From positions 76,550,756 through 76,614,755 of the forward strand of contig CM060731.1 in NCBI GenBank assembly GCA_030704615.1: a stretch of DNA of 64,000 nucleotides. The letters are read 5' to 3'. The stretch comes from Takakia lepidozioides. Lineage: Eukaryota; Streptophyta; Takakiopsida; Takakiales; Takakiaceae. The notes beneath the pieces were generated by a model. The model did no database searches and was not told the origin of the DNA. It saw only the letters and a list, made by a program, of their open reading frames with translations. Position numbers and translations under genes: made by a program. Shown in pieces: positions 12,085 through 22,377 of this stretch (positions are counted from its first letter, which is position 1; the number at the start of each line of letters is the position of its first letter).

Positions 12085-15000
12085 TCACCAGTAATCCCCA
12101 CAGGAACACATCCCATCTTTGAAGTGGTGAAAGCGGTTGGCGTCCCGTAGTATAACTGCCCGCTTTGCAATCTTTGAGATGAACTTGGTAGCGGTGTGAC
12201 AGTCACCACACACTCGAAGGTTCTTGATGACGCGGATCAGTGTCCCAGGGGGCGTGCTGATAAGCCCGAAAGCAATGGCCAGCTTCTCACTGTGGTGGTT
12301 TAGTGAGAGTTCCTTTTGCTCCTCCTCCACATCATGCAATACAAAGCCTGTATCAGGCACATACCCGGCTTCCTTCATCTGCCCAGTCAATCTCTTGAGC
12401 TCAGCATGGATTTCCTCAATTTGTGGATGCAACTTGTCGTCAACTACGAAAAAATGCACGGAGTGGTTCACCTCGATGCAGCTACGCCCTGGCACCTTTC
12501 TGACACCTCTCTCCACCATCAGATTTCTTATCTTTCTTGTATCCTCCCACCTGCCAGCTGCAGCATATATGTTTGATAACAACACATAAGTTGCAGGGTG
12601 CTGTGGAGCCAATTTGAGAAGGCACTTTGCTGCATGTTGTGCTAGCTCCACATCACCATGGGTTCTGCAGGCACTAAGCAAGGCCCCCCACACAGAAGCG
12701 TCTGCTTCCATTGGCATTTTATTAATTAAATCTTCTGCGTCATCTAACCAGCCTGCACGGCCAAGAAGGTCCACCATGCAGCCAAAATGCTCCATTGTAG
12801 GGGTGAGGCCATAAGCTTGACTCATGGATTTAAAGTAGTGATGGCCTTCATCCACTAGGCCTGCATGGCTGCATGCAGCGAGAAGAGATACGAAGGTAAT
12901 ACCATCTGGTTTCAAGCCTTGTTGTTGCATTTGTTCAAACAGTTGCACAGCCTCCCTACCACGCCCATTCTGACCATATCCGTTGATGATAGCATTCCAT
13001 GAGACCACATCTTGTTCAGCCATCTTATCAAAGACCTGTCGTGCAGCCTCCACACTCGCACATTTGGCATACATATTGACAAGGGTATTCTCCAAATTGA
13101 TATATGATCCAATCCCAGCTTTGATGATGTCAGCATGGACCTCTTTCACCTTTTCCAGGTCTCCAAGGCTGGCACACCCATTGAGAATACAAATGAAGGA
13201 GACACTATCGGGTGTCACCCCTTCCTGCTGCATTTGCTCATAGATCTCAAAAGCCTCCCTAGGACACTCTTGCTGAGCATATCCTGCAATCATTGCACTC
13301 CAGGAGACCACATTTCGTTCAGCCATGTTGTCAAATATTTCACGAGCATCCTTTATGCTCCCACACCTGGCATACATGTCAACAAGGGCAGTCTCCAGAA
13401 CAATGTCTGATGCAATTCCAGCTTGGATGATGTCAGCATGGATCATTTTGCCCTTTTCCAGGGATCCTAGGCTGGCACATGCATTGAGCACGCTAACGAA
13501 AGTGATTTTGTCAAGCATCACCCCTTCCTGTTGCATTTGCTTGTAAATCTCAAGAGCATCCCTACCACACCCATGTTGAGCATATGCTCTGATCATCACA
13601 CTCCACGAGACCACGTCCCGTTCCACCATATTGTCAAATACTTCACGTGCATCCTTTACACTCCCACATTTGGTGTACATGTTAACAAGGGTATTCTCCA
13701 AAGTAATAAAGGGGCCAATTTCAGCTTTCCTGATGTCAGCATGGACCTCTTTGCCCCTTTCCAGGCCTCCAAGGTTGGCACACACATTGAGAATGCAAAT
13801 GAACGTCACCTTGTTGGGTGCCATCCCTTGCCATTGCATTTGCTCATAGATTTCCAAAGCCTCCCGAAAGTGCCCATGCTGAGCATATCCTGTGATGATC
13901 ACATTCCATGAGACCACATTGCGTTCAGCCATATTGTCAAATACTTTATGCGCATCATTCATGCCGCCACATTTGGCATACATGTCAGTAAGGGCAGTCT
14001 CCAGAATTACATCCGGTCCAATTCCGGCTTTGATGATGTCAGTGTGGATCTCTTTGCCCCTTCCCAGGTATTCAGGACTTGAACAAGCGCTAAGAACACA
14101 AATGAATGTGACTCTATCAGGAGTCACACCTTCCTTATGCATTTGCTCATAGATCTCCAATGCCTCCCTGCCACAGCTGTACTGAGCATACCCTGCGATC
14201 ATTACACTCCATGAGACCACATCCCTGTCAGCCATGTTGTCAAAAACATGACGTGCATCCTTTAAGCTTCCGCATTTGGCATACATGTTGACAAGAGTAT
14301 TCTCCAAATTAATATATGATGTGATGCCAGCTTTCATGATGTCAGCGTGGACCTTTTTACCTTTGTCCAGGGCCCTCAGGCTGGCACAGGCATTGAGGAT
14401 GCAAATGAACGTCACCCGGTTGGGCATCATCCCTTCCCTCTGCATTTGTTCATAGATGTCAAAAGCTTCCGTACCACATCCATGCTGAGCATATCTTGCA
14501 ATCATTGCACTCCATGAGACCACATCTTGTTTAACCATCTTGTTGGACACTTGACATGCATCCTTCATGCTTCCGCATTTCGCATACATGTCAGCAAGTG
14601 CAGTCTCCAGAATGAGATCTGGCCCAATTCCAGCTTTGCTTATGTCAGCATGCACTTCCTTACCCCTTTTCAGGTCTCTTGAGCTAGCGCACGCCCTGAG
14701 AACACAAATGAACGTGACCCTATTGGGCATCACTCCTTCCTGTTGCATTTGCCGATAGATCTTAAAAGCATCCTCATGATACCCATGCTTGGCATATCCT
14801 GCTATCATTGTATTCCACGTGACTATATCTCGTTCAGGCATTCTGTCAAATACTTGGCGTGCATCCACCACACTCCCGCACTTGACATACATATTTACAA
14901 GGGTGTTGAATAGAAAAATGTTCAGCTCGAATCCCCTTTTGATCATGTTGGCATGCACCTGCTTACCCTCTGCTAGGCATTTCATGTTGGTACACTTGTG

Positions 15001-15195
15001 CAAGACACAGACATACGTATTACAGTCTGCCTGAATACCTGGTTGGTCCAAAATGTGCAGTGCCTCTTTCAGTCGTCCTGCCTTACACAGTGTCCTCACT
15101 TCCCCAGAAGTGACATAAGTATTTTTGTTTATTCCTTCTCTCGATCCACTTCTAAAAGCAGAGTCGAGGGAGGAGGTCTGGAGTCCATCAAACAA
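12085..15195 (-). CDS. PLS-class pentatricopeptide repeat protein with E, E+ and DYW domains (RNA editing factor)
   Basis: This 1036-aa intronless protein is expected to act in mitochondria or plastids, binding one organelle RNA and deaminating a C to U. Residues from about 30 to 770 are P-L-S triplets of about 101 aa; seven S motifs are recognisable by NMY/DMYAKCGS. A P2-L2-S2 set, E, and E+ (ending VRKVPGRSCIEV) follow. The DYW deaminase shows HHSEK (zinc-binding His and catalytic Glu), VCGDCHTA with the CxxC zinc ligands, and the terminal CSCGDYW. All key residues are present and there is no internal stop, so it looks functional. The N-terminus is short and rich in Ser and Arg; the target organelle cannot be told from it. 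A decayed duplicate lies just downstream. Confidence in the class is very high; the editing site is unknown. Confidence 0.97.
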   Translation of the reverse strand: MFDGLQTSSLDSAFRSGSREGINKNTYVTSGEVRTLCKAGRLKEALHILDQPGIQADCNTYVCVLHKCTNMKCLAEGKQVHANMIKRGFELNIFLFNTLVNMYVKCGSVVDARQVFDRMPERDIVTWNTMIAGYAKHGYHEDAFKIYRQMQQEGVMPNRVTFICVLRACASSRDLKRGKEVHADISKAGIGPDLILETALADMYAKCGSMKDACQVSNKMVKQDVVSWSAMIARYAQHGCGTEAFDIYEQMQREGMMPNRVTFICILNACASLRALDKGKKVHADIMKAGITSYINLENTLVNMYAKCGSLKDARHVFDNMADRDVVSWSVMIAGYAQYSCGREALEIYEQMHKEGVTPDRVTFICVLSACSSPEYLGRGKEIHTDIIKAGIGPDVILETALTDMYAKCGGMNDAHKVFDNMAERNVVSWNVIITGYAQHGHFREALEIYEQMQWQGMAPNKVTFICILNVCANLGGLERGKEVHADIRKAEIGPFITLENTLVNMYTKCGSVKDAREVFDNMVERDVVSWSVMIRAYAQHGCGRDALEIYKQMQQEGVMLDKITFVSVLNACASLGSLEKGKMIHADIIQAGIASDIVLETALVDMYARCGSIKDAREIFDNMAERNVVSWSAMIAGYAQQECPREAFEIYEQMQQEGVTPDSVSFICILNGCASLGDLEKVKEVHADIIKAGIGSYINLENTLVNMYAKCASVEAARQVFDKMAEQDVVSWNAIINGYGQNGRGREAVQLFEQMQQQGLKPDGITFVSLLAACSHAGLVDEGHHYFKSMSQAYGLTPTMEHFGCMVDLLGRAGWLDDAEDLINKMPMEADASVWGALLSACRTHGDVELAQHAAKCLLKLAPQHPATYVLLSNIYAAAGRWEDTRKIRNLMVERGVRKVPGRSCIEVNHSVHFFVVDDKLHPQIEEIHAELKRLTGQMKEAGYVPDTGFVLHDVEEEQKELSLNHHSEKLAIAFGLISTPPGTLIRVIKNLRVCGDCHTATKFISKIAKRAVILRDANRFHHFKDGMCSCGDYW

Positions 15196-17484
15196 GTGTG
15201 CCTGACTCAGCCCTCCTATTCTGCATGATTCAGAACTCTCAGTTGAAACCTTCTGCTGTCAAACGCACGTAATGTATCTCAAACCTGCTGGATAGTTAAA
15301 AGAAAGATTTTTTTTTGCGTGGATGGGCTTCTTGCTAGAAATCATCAGGCTTACAAGACTACTGCTGTCCTTGAGCTCGACAATAAACTGGAGCCAATCT
15401 ATCCGTCTGAAATGAACCATTGAACCATCATGAGTCTAGAGTCTTGTAAGCCCGTGTCACCTGTGGTACCTAGCCTTATCTCTGCGGAACTGCATAACTT
15501 ATGCGGTAACATGAGCAATGTCACACTCTCGGCCTGAGGAAAAACCTGGTTCCTCCAAACCAGGCTATCCACAGGGACACAATCCATGTGAATAAATCTC
15601 TCTCTCACACACAAATATACAACCAATGGAAAGAAGATCAATCTATCAGAGTCTCAAACAGGATACAACAGGAGCTGCTGGAAGAAGAAAAAGGGTGTCG
15701 ATTACACCTCTGTGTGAACGATCATATCAGCATTCCGACGAAAACGAATGCAATTTCTACTGTGATGGGTCAAGAACAATTATGGAGCCTGGATTAACTC
15801 AACGCACACAATTTCACAGACCCAAAACAACCCGCAAGGACTCACGTACCTACACCTTTCTTCGATTCCCCTGGAGTCTGGACAGACGGCGAAACCGCGG
15901 CTTGGAAGAGCGCCCAGCTCCACACCCACTTCACCTCCACAGCTCCGCATCACTACCTCCAGCTTCACAGCAAGGAAAGCGCTGCGCCTCGGGTATGGCC
16001 TCTCCGTGCCTCTGACACACCACATCTAAGCAAAGCAAGGGCTAACGTGACTATTGTAAAAGTTCGACAAACGAAATATTTATCCCATATCGTTTGCCGA
16101 TATTTGCACAAGCTCCTGTTATATAAGGGGGCTCTATCGAACATGAAAATATGTCTTTGAATAAACCCGAAGACTGCAGCAAGGTACGTATATACTATTC
16201 CACGTATGATGACACATGGACCCATCCAGCATCCCACATGCTGGACGACTCTACCCTACCGTCTGACGTGGTGTCCGTGTAGATTGATGTCATGGTTATG
16301 TTGCAAGACGTCTAGTGCACCAGAAAATCTCTTATTGTATTTTTGGTTTACAGTTTCTTTCTTCAGTAACGAGTCAGGAGGAGAAGGTGGTAGCGACGCG
16401 CGACTCCACAGGTAGATGCGCAAATGCCAGAGATGAACTCATTTTGTTAACTAGCTTCTTCGCAAGAGGCTTTAAAAGCAACGGGTACCCTGTAGTAGGC
16501 CATCAAAACCAAATGCAGGCGGCAGGAGGATGCCAGAACAACCCTGACCGGGTGTGCTCATGGGATCCACGCTGTAGAGCTTTCATGTATGACCCCCCGC
16601 CTTCTATATATCCTTCACGAAAATTGAATATTTCATCTCTGATGTGAAGGCCCTTCGTGAGTTAGATCCCAGCTCATTTTGCACCTTGGACATGTATACT
16701 GGAATCCTTATGAGATTTGTAAAGGGGAACTCATCAGTATACTTTGGTCAGATGGGAGACGCAATTAACGTAGATACTCTATCCTATCGACCATATGAAG
16801 CGGCTTTATGAGGACGAGGTGGAAGAGATCGAGCTAATAGCTGTCTTCAAACACCAGGGCAGACCGTATTTGGGGGAAGAATAGAGATGTGGCCTTCGAA
16901 GGAGCTGCAGGAAAGACACCCGACCTTGCCAAATTCTTAGCAATCAAAAACAAAATCGACACTAAAGGTTTGTTTTCCAGTGAGTGGTCAGATGCGGTCC
17001 TTGGAATTCAGAAGCCGGGAGCACAGGCGTGTCGACTGTCAAAGATTGTTGTGCTGTAGAGGGCTTGTGTATTTGCTCAGTACAAGATAGACACCGTGCT
17101 CCAGACAAAGGTTACTTTTGCAGGCCAGGAAAACTGTATGCAGAGGCTCGTGTATTTTTTGTGGTTTTTTTCGAATAAAACAAGTAAAAAATAGTGTAGG
17201 TTAGTCCAACATCTCAGTGCCCAATGTCGCACAAGAGAAGCTTCAGGGTGACATATAGAGACTAGTTATCCTTCCCTCCTGCAGTTCAGACTTTTGATGG
17301 AAATGAATCGAGATGCGGCCTTGGAAGGAGCTGCAGGAACGACAACCCACCTTGCCAAATGCCTCCTCCACGCAGGCCACAACTCAGAGTTGAACATGCC
17401 TTGACTCCCCACATGTCTTGGACACTACACTTAACCAAGAGTCATAAAACTTGCAACTGTGATCCATGAAATGATCATTCAACA
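15196..17484. other. Intergenic stretch between the PPR and F-box genes
   Basis: No gene is recognised. Two similar segments of about 53 bp lie in direct orientation at 16,884-16,936 and 17,311-17,363 (shared GAGATG.GGCCTT and GGAGCTGCAGGAA words). In one frame both read NRDxAxEGAAGxT followed by LAK, which may be a duplicated exon fragment of an unknown gene. The left part should hold the PPR promoter. Confidence 0.4.
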
Positions 17485-18681
17485 TTACACATTTACTCCT
17501 ATACAAAAGTTTCCAGCCTTGTCCGCCCTACGGTACTGACAATCATAGGCAAGTGCCTCCCATGATTTTTGTAGAGTGTCAAATACCAACGCTTGCCGTG
17601 AGTCAAAGCGCGTCACAATTACTTTATCACCATACCCTTCCGCAAGCCATGTCTGCCACCAGCTGCCACATTGAAAACGATCACCAAAGAAATCGTGTAA
17701 CAGTTTCTCAGGGACTTTTGGCAACTGCTTCCACTTCTGACTGGAGACATTCAACTCCCATAAACACGGAGTACTAAGTCTGCAACTCGTCTCAACTCCA
17801 GCCAGCAACAAATGCCCCCGACTTTCCACCAAATATGCAAATGAACGTGAGGGATTGGGGATCTGTGTCCGAACCTCCGCCCACCCTCCAGTGCCAAGCA
17901 TGTCATATGCAAATAATTTGTAGAAGAGTCCATCTTGAAGTTGATGATCCGGATAGACCATGGCGTACATCACGTTGCCGCATTTGGCGAACTCCAAAAA
18001 TCCGTCGCCCAGTGGAGGTGCAGGCATGTTTCCTGTCTCATTCCACGAGTCGGAGATAGAGTCGTAGACCAAAGTCTTAGTCAGTGTATCTCTTTCGGTA
18101 GGCAAAGTTGTACGAAATACCAGCATAAGCTTGTACCCACCGGTACGGCTATCCACCACCAATTGACCAAAAGAATCAAGTTCGCTATCTTCTCGGTAAA
18201 TTGTAGGCACTGGAGGTAGTCGTCTGCAACACTTCGAGATTGGGTTGAACACTGTGAAGTGGAAATCCCCACAGATACAGCTTGAGTTGATGGAAAAGAG
18301 ACCTCCATCTGCAGACTGGATGTGCGAAGGTGGTTGATGGTGTGACACAACTTGTCCTTTTACTGCGTCAAATTGAAACCAATGAGGTGTAAGAAATGAG
18401 AGGTCCATCTTGTGCAACACGCCCGTTGAAGGATCCCAAAACTCCATAACAATGCCTGCTATGCTATCATCGGCCTGCAAGCGAAAGAGGAAGAGCGGCT
18501 CCAATATTTGATGGGGACCCACTTCGTTGCAAAGATGCATAAAACCTGGAGTTGCGGGCAGGGATCGCCACCTCTTGCACACCGTCAATAAGCGGAAGAG
18601 ATCTCTACAAGGCACGCATGCCAACACTCTGTCCAGTAAGTCGCACGGTAGCCTACTCCACACCTCCTTGTCCATGAACAT
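17485..18681 (-). CDS. F-box protein with a kelch/galactose-oxidase-like C-terminal part
   Basis: The protein is about 398 aa from Met at 18,681 (or 396 from 18,675). Residues 5-45 form an F-box (VWSRLPCDLLDRVLACVP, then CRDLFRLLTVCKRWRSLP), the Skp1-binding part of an SCF ubiquitin ligase. The rest has recurrent blade-like segments (VFNPISKCCRRLPPVP, YDSISDSWNETGNMP, LWELNVSSQKWKQLPKVP, FDTLQKSWEAL) typical of plant F-box/kelch-type substrate receptors. The open frame extends upstream to 18,795, but those extra codons coincide with a copia LTR that starts near 18,710, so I reject that longer start. There is one exon and no internal stop. The substrate is unknown. Confidence 0.85.
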   Translation of the reverse strand: MFMDKEVWSRLPCDLLDRVLACVPCRDLFRLLTVCKRWRSLPATPGFMHLCNEVGPHQILEPLFLFRLQADDSIAGIVMEFWDPSTGVLHKMDLSFLTPHWFQFDAVKGQVVSHHQPPSHIQSADGGLFSINSSCICGDFHFTVFNPISKCCRRLPPVPTIYREDSELDSFGQLVVDSRTGGYKLMLVFRTTLPTERDTLTKTLVYDSISDSWNETGNMPAPPLGDGFLEFAKCGNVMYAMVYPDHQLQDGLFYKLFAYDMLGTGGWAEVRTQIPNPSRSFAYLVESRGHLLLAGVETSCRLSTPCLWELNVSSQKWKQLPKVPEKLLHDFFGDRFQCGSWWQTWLAEGYGDKVIVTRFDSRQALVFDTLQKSWEALAYDCQYRRADKAGNFCIGVNV

Positions 18682-18709
18682 GAGCACTGGTGGTTCAGGA
18701 CGACACCCT

Positions 18710-19996
18710 AAGATATAAACAGCTCCATAATCTACAACTTGACTTGTATATAAAGGTAGAGATGTTAAAAGGAACTCTCTATTCAGAGATGGCATTTGTC
18801 TTAACCCCTAATGGACGAGGCTGTTTTTGGTGGGCCCACTCCAAAACAGCACATACCCTCACGGATGAGGGTATATCTCCCAGCTAACAAACATCCACAG
18901 GGATGAACCGTATGAAAGGAAGGCTACCTACCTCATACACCTGCTGTAAAACTTCCAGCGCATTTCACCGTGTCATTAGGAAGATTATAACAAAATGGTA
19001 AGCCCTAAATCTGTAGTATACTCCAATTTTAGAGGGAAAAAATAGTTTGACCGGTTTCATATTTCACAGGATCGATAGGGCTCGCAGGCAATTTTTCCGA
19101 GAAAATATTTTTTCCTTGCAAGACCCCACCCACATTCCAATTCAGAGGCACCTAAAGCATGTTGCCCCAAATTTACAAAGCAGAATTCCTAAATCTGCAT
19201 AGGGTTGCTTTGTATGGGAAAACAGGGGGGTCAAAAAACACCATTTAGCTCAACTGACCTGTAATTCAGCCATAGGGGTCCAAATTGGCGTTGTAACCAC
19301 AATTGCAACGTGGAATTGTTCCTTGATTGATTTCCTACTACCTCCAAAAAGAATTTCTAAATTCTAACCAAAATGCAGGCAGAGATTTCAATTCCTACTT
19401 AAAATCCCAGCGGCCAAAAAAAAGGCCACGTCATCAAAACTGATGACATCACAGGGGCTGTTTTGTGTGGTGGGCCCGCTGATACCCGTGGCCTAGACCA
19501 GTCCCATCTCTCGCCACGTGGTAAGGTCAACCCTGCTGGAGGGCCCCAAACCACATGATTTTGCGTACCCCCACCATGCACTCCCAAAAATCCTGACGGC
19601 TGTACTTTAGGATTTTTGGGTGCCATCAACAAGGGGGCGGGGGGGGGGGGTTGCAGAATTAAATTTCCTACATTTTTCATTCAGGGCTTGATTTCATCCG
19701 AGTTCATCCCAACAGTTTTCATCCATTCAAAATTTTCAATCGACCCGATTCAGGTCGACTTGTCCATTAGGGGTTAAAGTTAAAGCTAGTCCATTATGGG
19801 ACTATTTAACATATATAATAAAAGTAGGTCTAAAAGGCAAGTCTTTAGTGATTGTTTTTAGCCTATCTAGAATTATATAAGAAGCTGGGGTGTAAAGCCA
19901 TAAATCAGTTGTTCATGGTGTGTGCTTGTATGGTTGGGTGGAGAGCTTCTATACAATCCTCTTTCCTCTTTGTTGGTATATCTACGTTTTTCGACA
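18710..19996 (+). mobile_element. 5' LTR of a Ty1/copia element, interrupted by a MITE
   Basis: 18,723-18,804 and 19,774-19,996 together match the LTR at 27,771-28,081 (shared CTCCATAATCTACAACTTG, CTCTATTCAGAGA, AAGCTAGTCCATTATGGGAC and CCATAAATCAGTTGTTCATG). The 5' edge is diverged, and only the AAAC...CTCC words remain before 18,723. The 3' edge is TTTTTCGACA. A 969-bp element is inserted between the two parts. A TATATAATAAAAG stretch and the following transcribed region are shared by both LTRs. The left edge lies only about 30 bp from the F-box start codon. Confidence 0.85.
18805..19773. mobile_element. Non-autonomous piggyBac-like element (MITE) with TTAA duplication
   Basis: The ends are a perfect 12-bp inverted repeat: CCCCTAATGGAC at 18,805-18,816 against GTCCATTAGGGG at 19,762-19,773. 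Both flanks are TTAA (18,801-18,804 and 19,774-19,777), while the other LTR of the same retrotransposon has a single TTAA at this point and serves as the empty site. TTAA duplication is the hallmark of piggyBac. The 969 bp inside have no transposase. They include a G-run at 19,635-19,650 and TTCATCC words near the right end. Confidence 0.9.
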
Positions 19997-20009
19997 TGGT
20001 TTCAGAGCC
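19997..20009 (+). promoter_or_regulatory. Primer binding site of the copia element
   Basis: TGGTTTCAGAGCC directly follows the LTR. It is a near match to the plant tRNA-Met primer site (TGGTATCAGAGC), with one substitution. Confidence 0.85.
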
Positions 20010-20269
20010 TAGTTGATAGAAGAGGCTGCAGTTAATTTATGCTAGATATAGGAGGTCCTACGAGGTGGCAGCGAGGACATGATCAAAGGGAGCTCTTAGC
20101 GAAGCAACTTGGTCCACAGCCAGCGATCAATAAAATCCAGCGATCAATAAAATTTGTGAGAAAGTCTGTAAGTTTGCTGACTGTCAAGTATAAAGTCTTA
20201 GATAGTGAGAAAAGAAAGCCTAATGACAAATTCCTCATGGAAATGCATTAAATATAAGAATAGAATATC

Positions 20270-21016
20270 GGTTCAACGGAACCAATTACCAGTCTTGGAA
20301 GTTTAGAATGGAAATGACTCTTCTAGACAAAGACCCATGGGGATTGATTGATGGGTCATATGTAAGACCTGACGATTGGATTGGCCAAGCTTTATGGGAT
20401 AGAACATCAAAAGGCTAGGGCTAACGTCATAATGAGCTTGAGAGACGATCAAATGAATCTACTCATTGGCACTAAAAATTCCAAAAAAGTTTGGGATAAG
20501 CTAGCAGCTATTTTTGAGACGAAGGATATAATGTCACAAGTGATTGCGACACAAAAGTTCTATGGTCTGAAAATGACCGAGACGGAATCAGTCGAACAAC
20601 ATTTGAGTTTGTTTAGTGTCTTAAGAGACGAGCTGAAATTTGTGGGAACTGTAATATCTGATGAACGAGCAGTAATAGTGTTGCTAGCAACCTTACCTGA
20701 ATCCTATGACAGTTTCGCGGTATCCTTAATCGGACAAACCAACTTAACAACTGAGGTGGTCATAGGTCTCTTCCTCAAGAAGGAGAAACGGAGAAGAGGT
20801 CAAGGGGCGTCTACATTGGTAAAGAGGGCTTTGCTCACAAATATTAAACCTGGAGGATTCCAGAAGAAGAAATTTCCTTCATATCGGACTGCAAAGTCCG
20901 GCTCAAAATTTAAGCTGAAGTCAAGGATGAATGTGCTATCATTGCAAGAAATAAAAGAGTGTAGAATATGCATAACAGAGGAGCGTAAACGCGAGAATGA
21001 AGAAGCTACTCATTAG
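20270..21016 (+). pseudogene. Ty1/copia gag, frameshifted
   Basis: The first frame reads FNGTNYQSWKFRMEMTLLD then DPWGLIDGSY, the typical copia gag N-terminus. A frameshift near 20,380-20,400 moves the reading to the next frame (IMSLRDDQMNLLIG, then KKVWDKLAAIFETKD, LLATLPESYDSF). It ends at 21,016 in a basic region without a zinc knuckle. It follows the LTR and primer site in the correct order and orientation. Confidence 0.85.
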
Positions 21017-21149
21017 AAATGTCATGTGTTGTTTGTAGTTTCATTTTCAGTCAATGTACATTAAGTAGACATACATCTATTATATAAGGGCTTACGGAAA
21101 AACCCTTTAATGATCATATTAACATTATATATATGTTGAATGTTAAAAA

Positions 21150-21960
21150 GACATAGAATAATATTTCAAAGAAATTTGAGATGGTGGATTTGAAAGAGAT
21201 CCAATACTACTTGGGGATATGGTATCCCATATTCGACAAGACCGAGTGTAAATATCTTGAAGATATTTTGAGACGCTAGGGTAGGGCTGAAAATATGCAG
21301 TATCATCCCTATTTGTTCCTGGTTGTAAACTCTTAAAGGAGATGAGTCCTAAGAGTGTTATAGATGTGGAGACAACTAGAGCTATTACTTATCATAATAT
21401 TGTGGAAAATCTCATATATGAAATGGTCGTACAATGCCAGATATTGCATTAGTGGGGGTTGCTGGGTTGCAATAAAGTGGATTTTTCGTTATCTCAAAGT
21501 TACACTAGACTATGGTCTATAGATAAGAGAAAGAACTTTGATAATGTTCGTTTGGACCAAGTAGCTAGTTCAAAATGGTATCTGATATATTAATGTTCGC
21601 AACAACATAGAGATCTATATTGGATATTGTGATGCAGATTGGACTAGTAATGTTGATAGCCGCCATTCTATATATGGTTATGTATTTATGCTGGCAAATG
21701 TTGCAACAAAAAGCAATCTACAATTGCTATTTTATCATTGAGGCTCAAGATATATGACTGCATCTCAAACCACAATGCAAACAATATGATTATCGTCTTT
21801 TCTTTCAAGTATTGGTCACCCACCGAGGCCTATCATATATATGATGACCACTTGGTAAGAATATATTATTGAGGGATTCCATATAAATATTTATATATAA
21901 TTACAACTAGTCAAGGATATTTTGCTCTCCCGAAAACTTTGGCTTCGTGCTCTGACTCTC
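21150..21960 (+). pseudogene. Ty1/copia reverse transcriptase / RNase H relic
   Basis: Fragments in several frames match the end of copia reverse transcriptase and RNase H: EMVDLKEIQYYLGI, then YCDADWTSNVDSRHSIYGYVF, followed by a degraded TEAEY-like region. Stops and frameshifts are frequent. Protease, integrase and most of the reverse transcriptase are missing between gag and this segment, so a large internal deletion occurred. Confidence 0.8.
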
Positions 21961-22009
21961 ATGCCCACACAGAAACTATTGAGATCATCAAAAGAAGATT
22001 GAGGCATCA

Positions 22010-22377
22010 GAGCATGCCCAGCAGGCGCTCTATCTGGCATGCTATCTTCAAAATAGCACGGCCGCCGATGTCGGATTCCCTCTGACGCTTCAAAACAGTG
22101 ACCCTCACTAAGTTTCGTCCCACTCCCGCACTATCTACAGCCCGTTTGGAGTGTGGCATTCTCCCGCACGCTATCAAGATCAACGCCTCACATGTAATGA
22201 CAAGTGGCGGGGCAGTTGGCGAAGCGCCCACGGTCACCTGAGCCTGGCGCCATTACTCTAGTACGGTCTGCTGGGGCTCTCTCGAGCTGACGCGCTATCT
22301 ACCTTGCGTGCCTCACCAGACGTCTCGCCAACATAATGATGGAGCGAGAGTTTAGTGAGCCTCTGCTGGGCATGCTC
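22010..22377. mobile_element. MITE of 368 bp with 15-bp terminal inverted repeats
   Basis: GAGCATGCCCAGCAG (22,010-22,024) is the exact reverse complement of 22,363-22,377, and similarity continues a few bases inward. A TCA flanks each side (22,007-22,009 and 22,378-22,380), compatible with the 3-bp target duplication of the PIF/Harbinger superfamily. The inside is GC-rich compared with its surroundings and holds no gene. It sits inside the copia relic. Confidence 0.75.

Noticed and set aside
18682-18795. Longer start for the F-box protein
   Set aside because: The upstream codons are largely copia LTR sequence that matches the 3' LTR at 27,780 onwards, so they are not original coding sequence.
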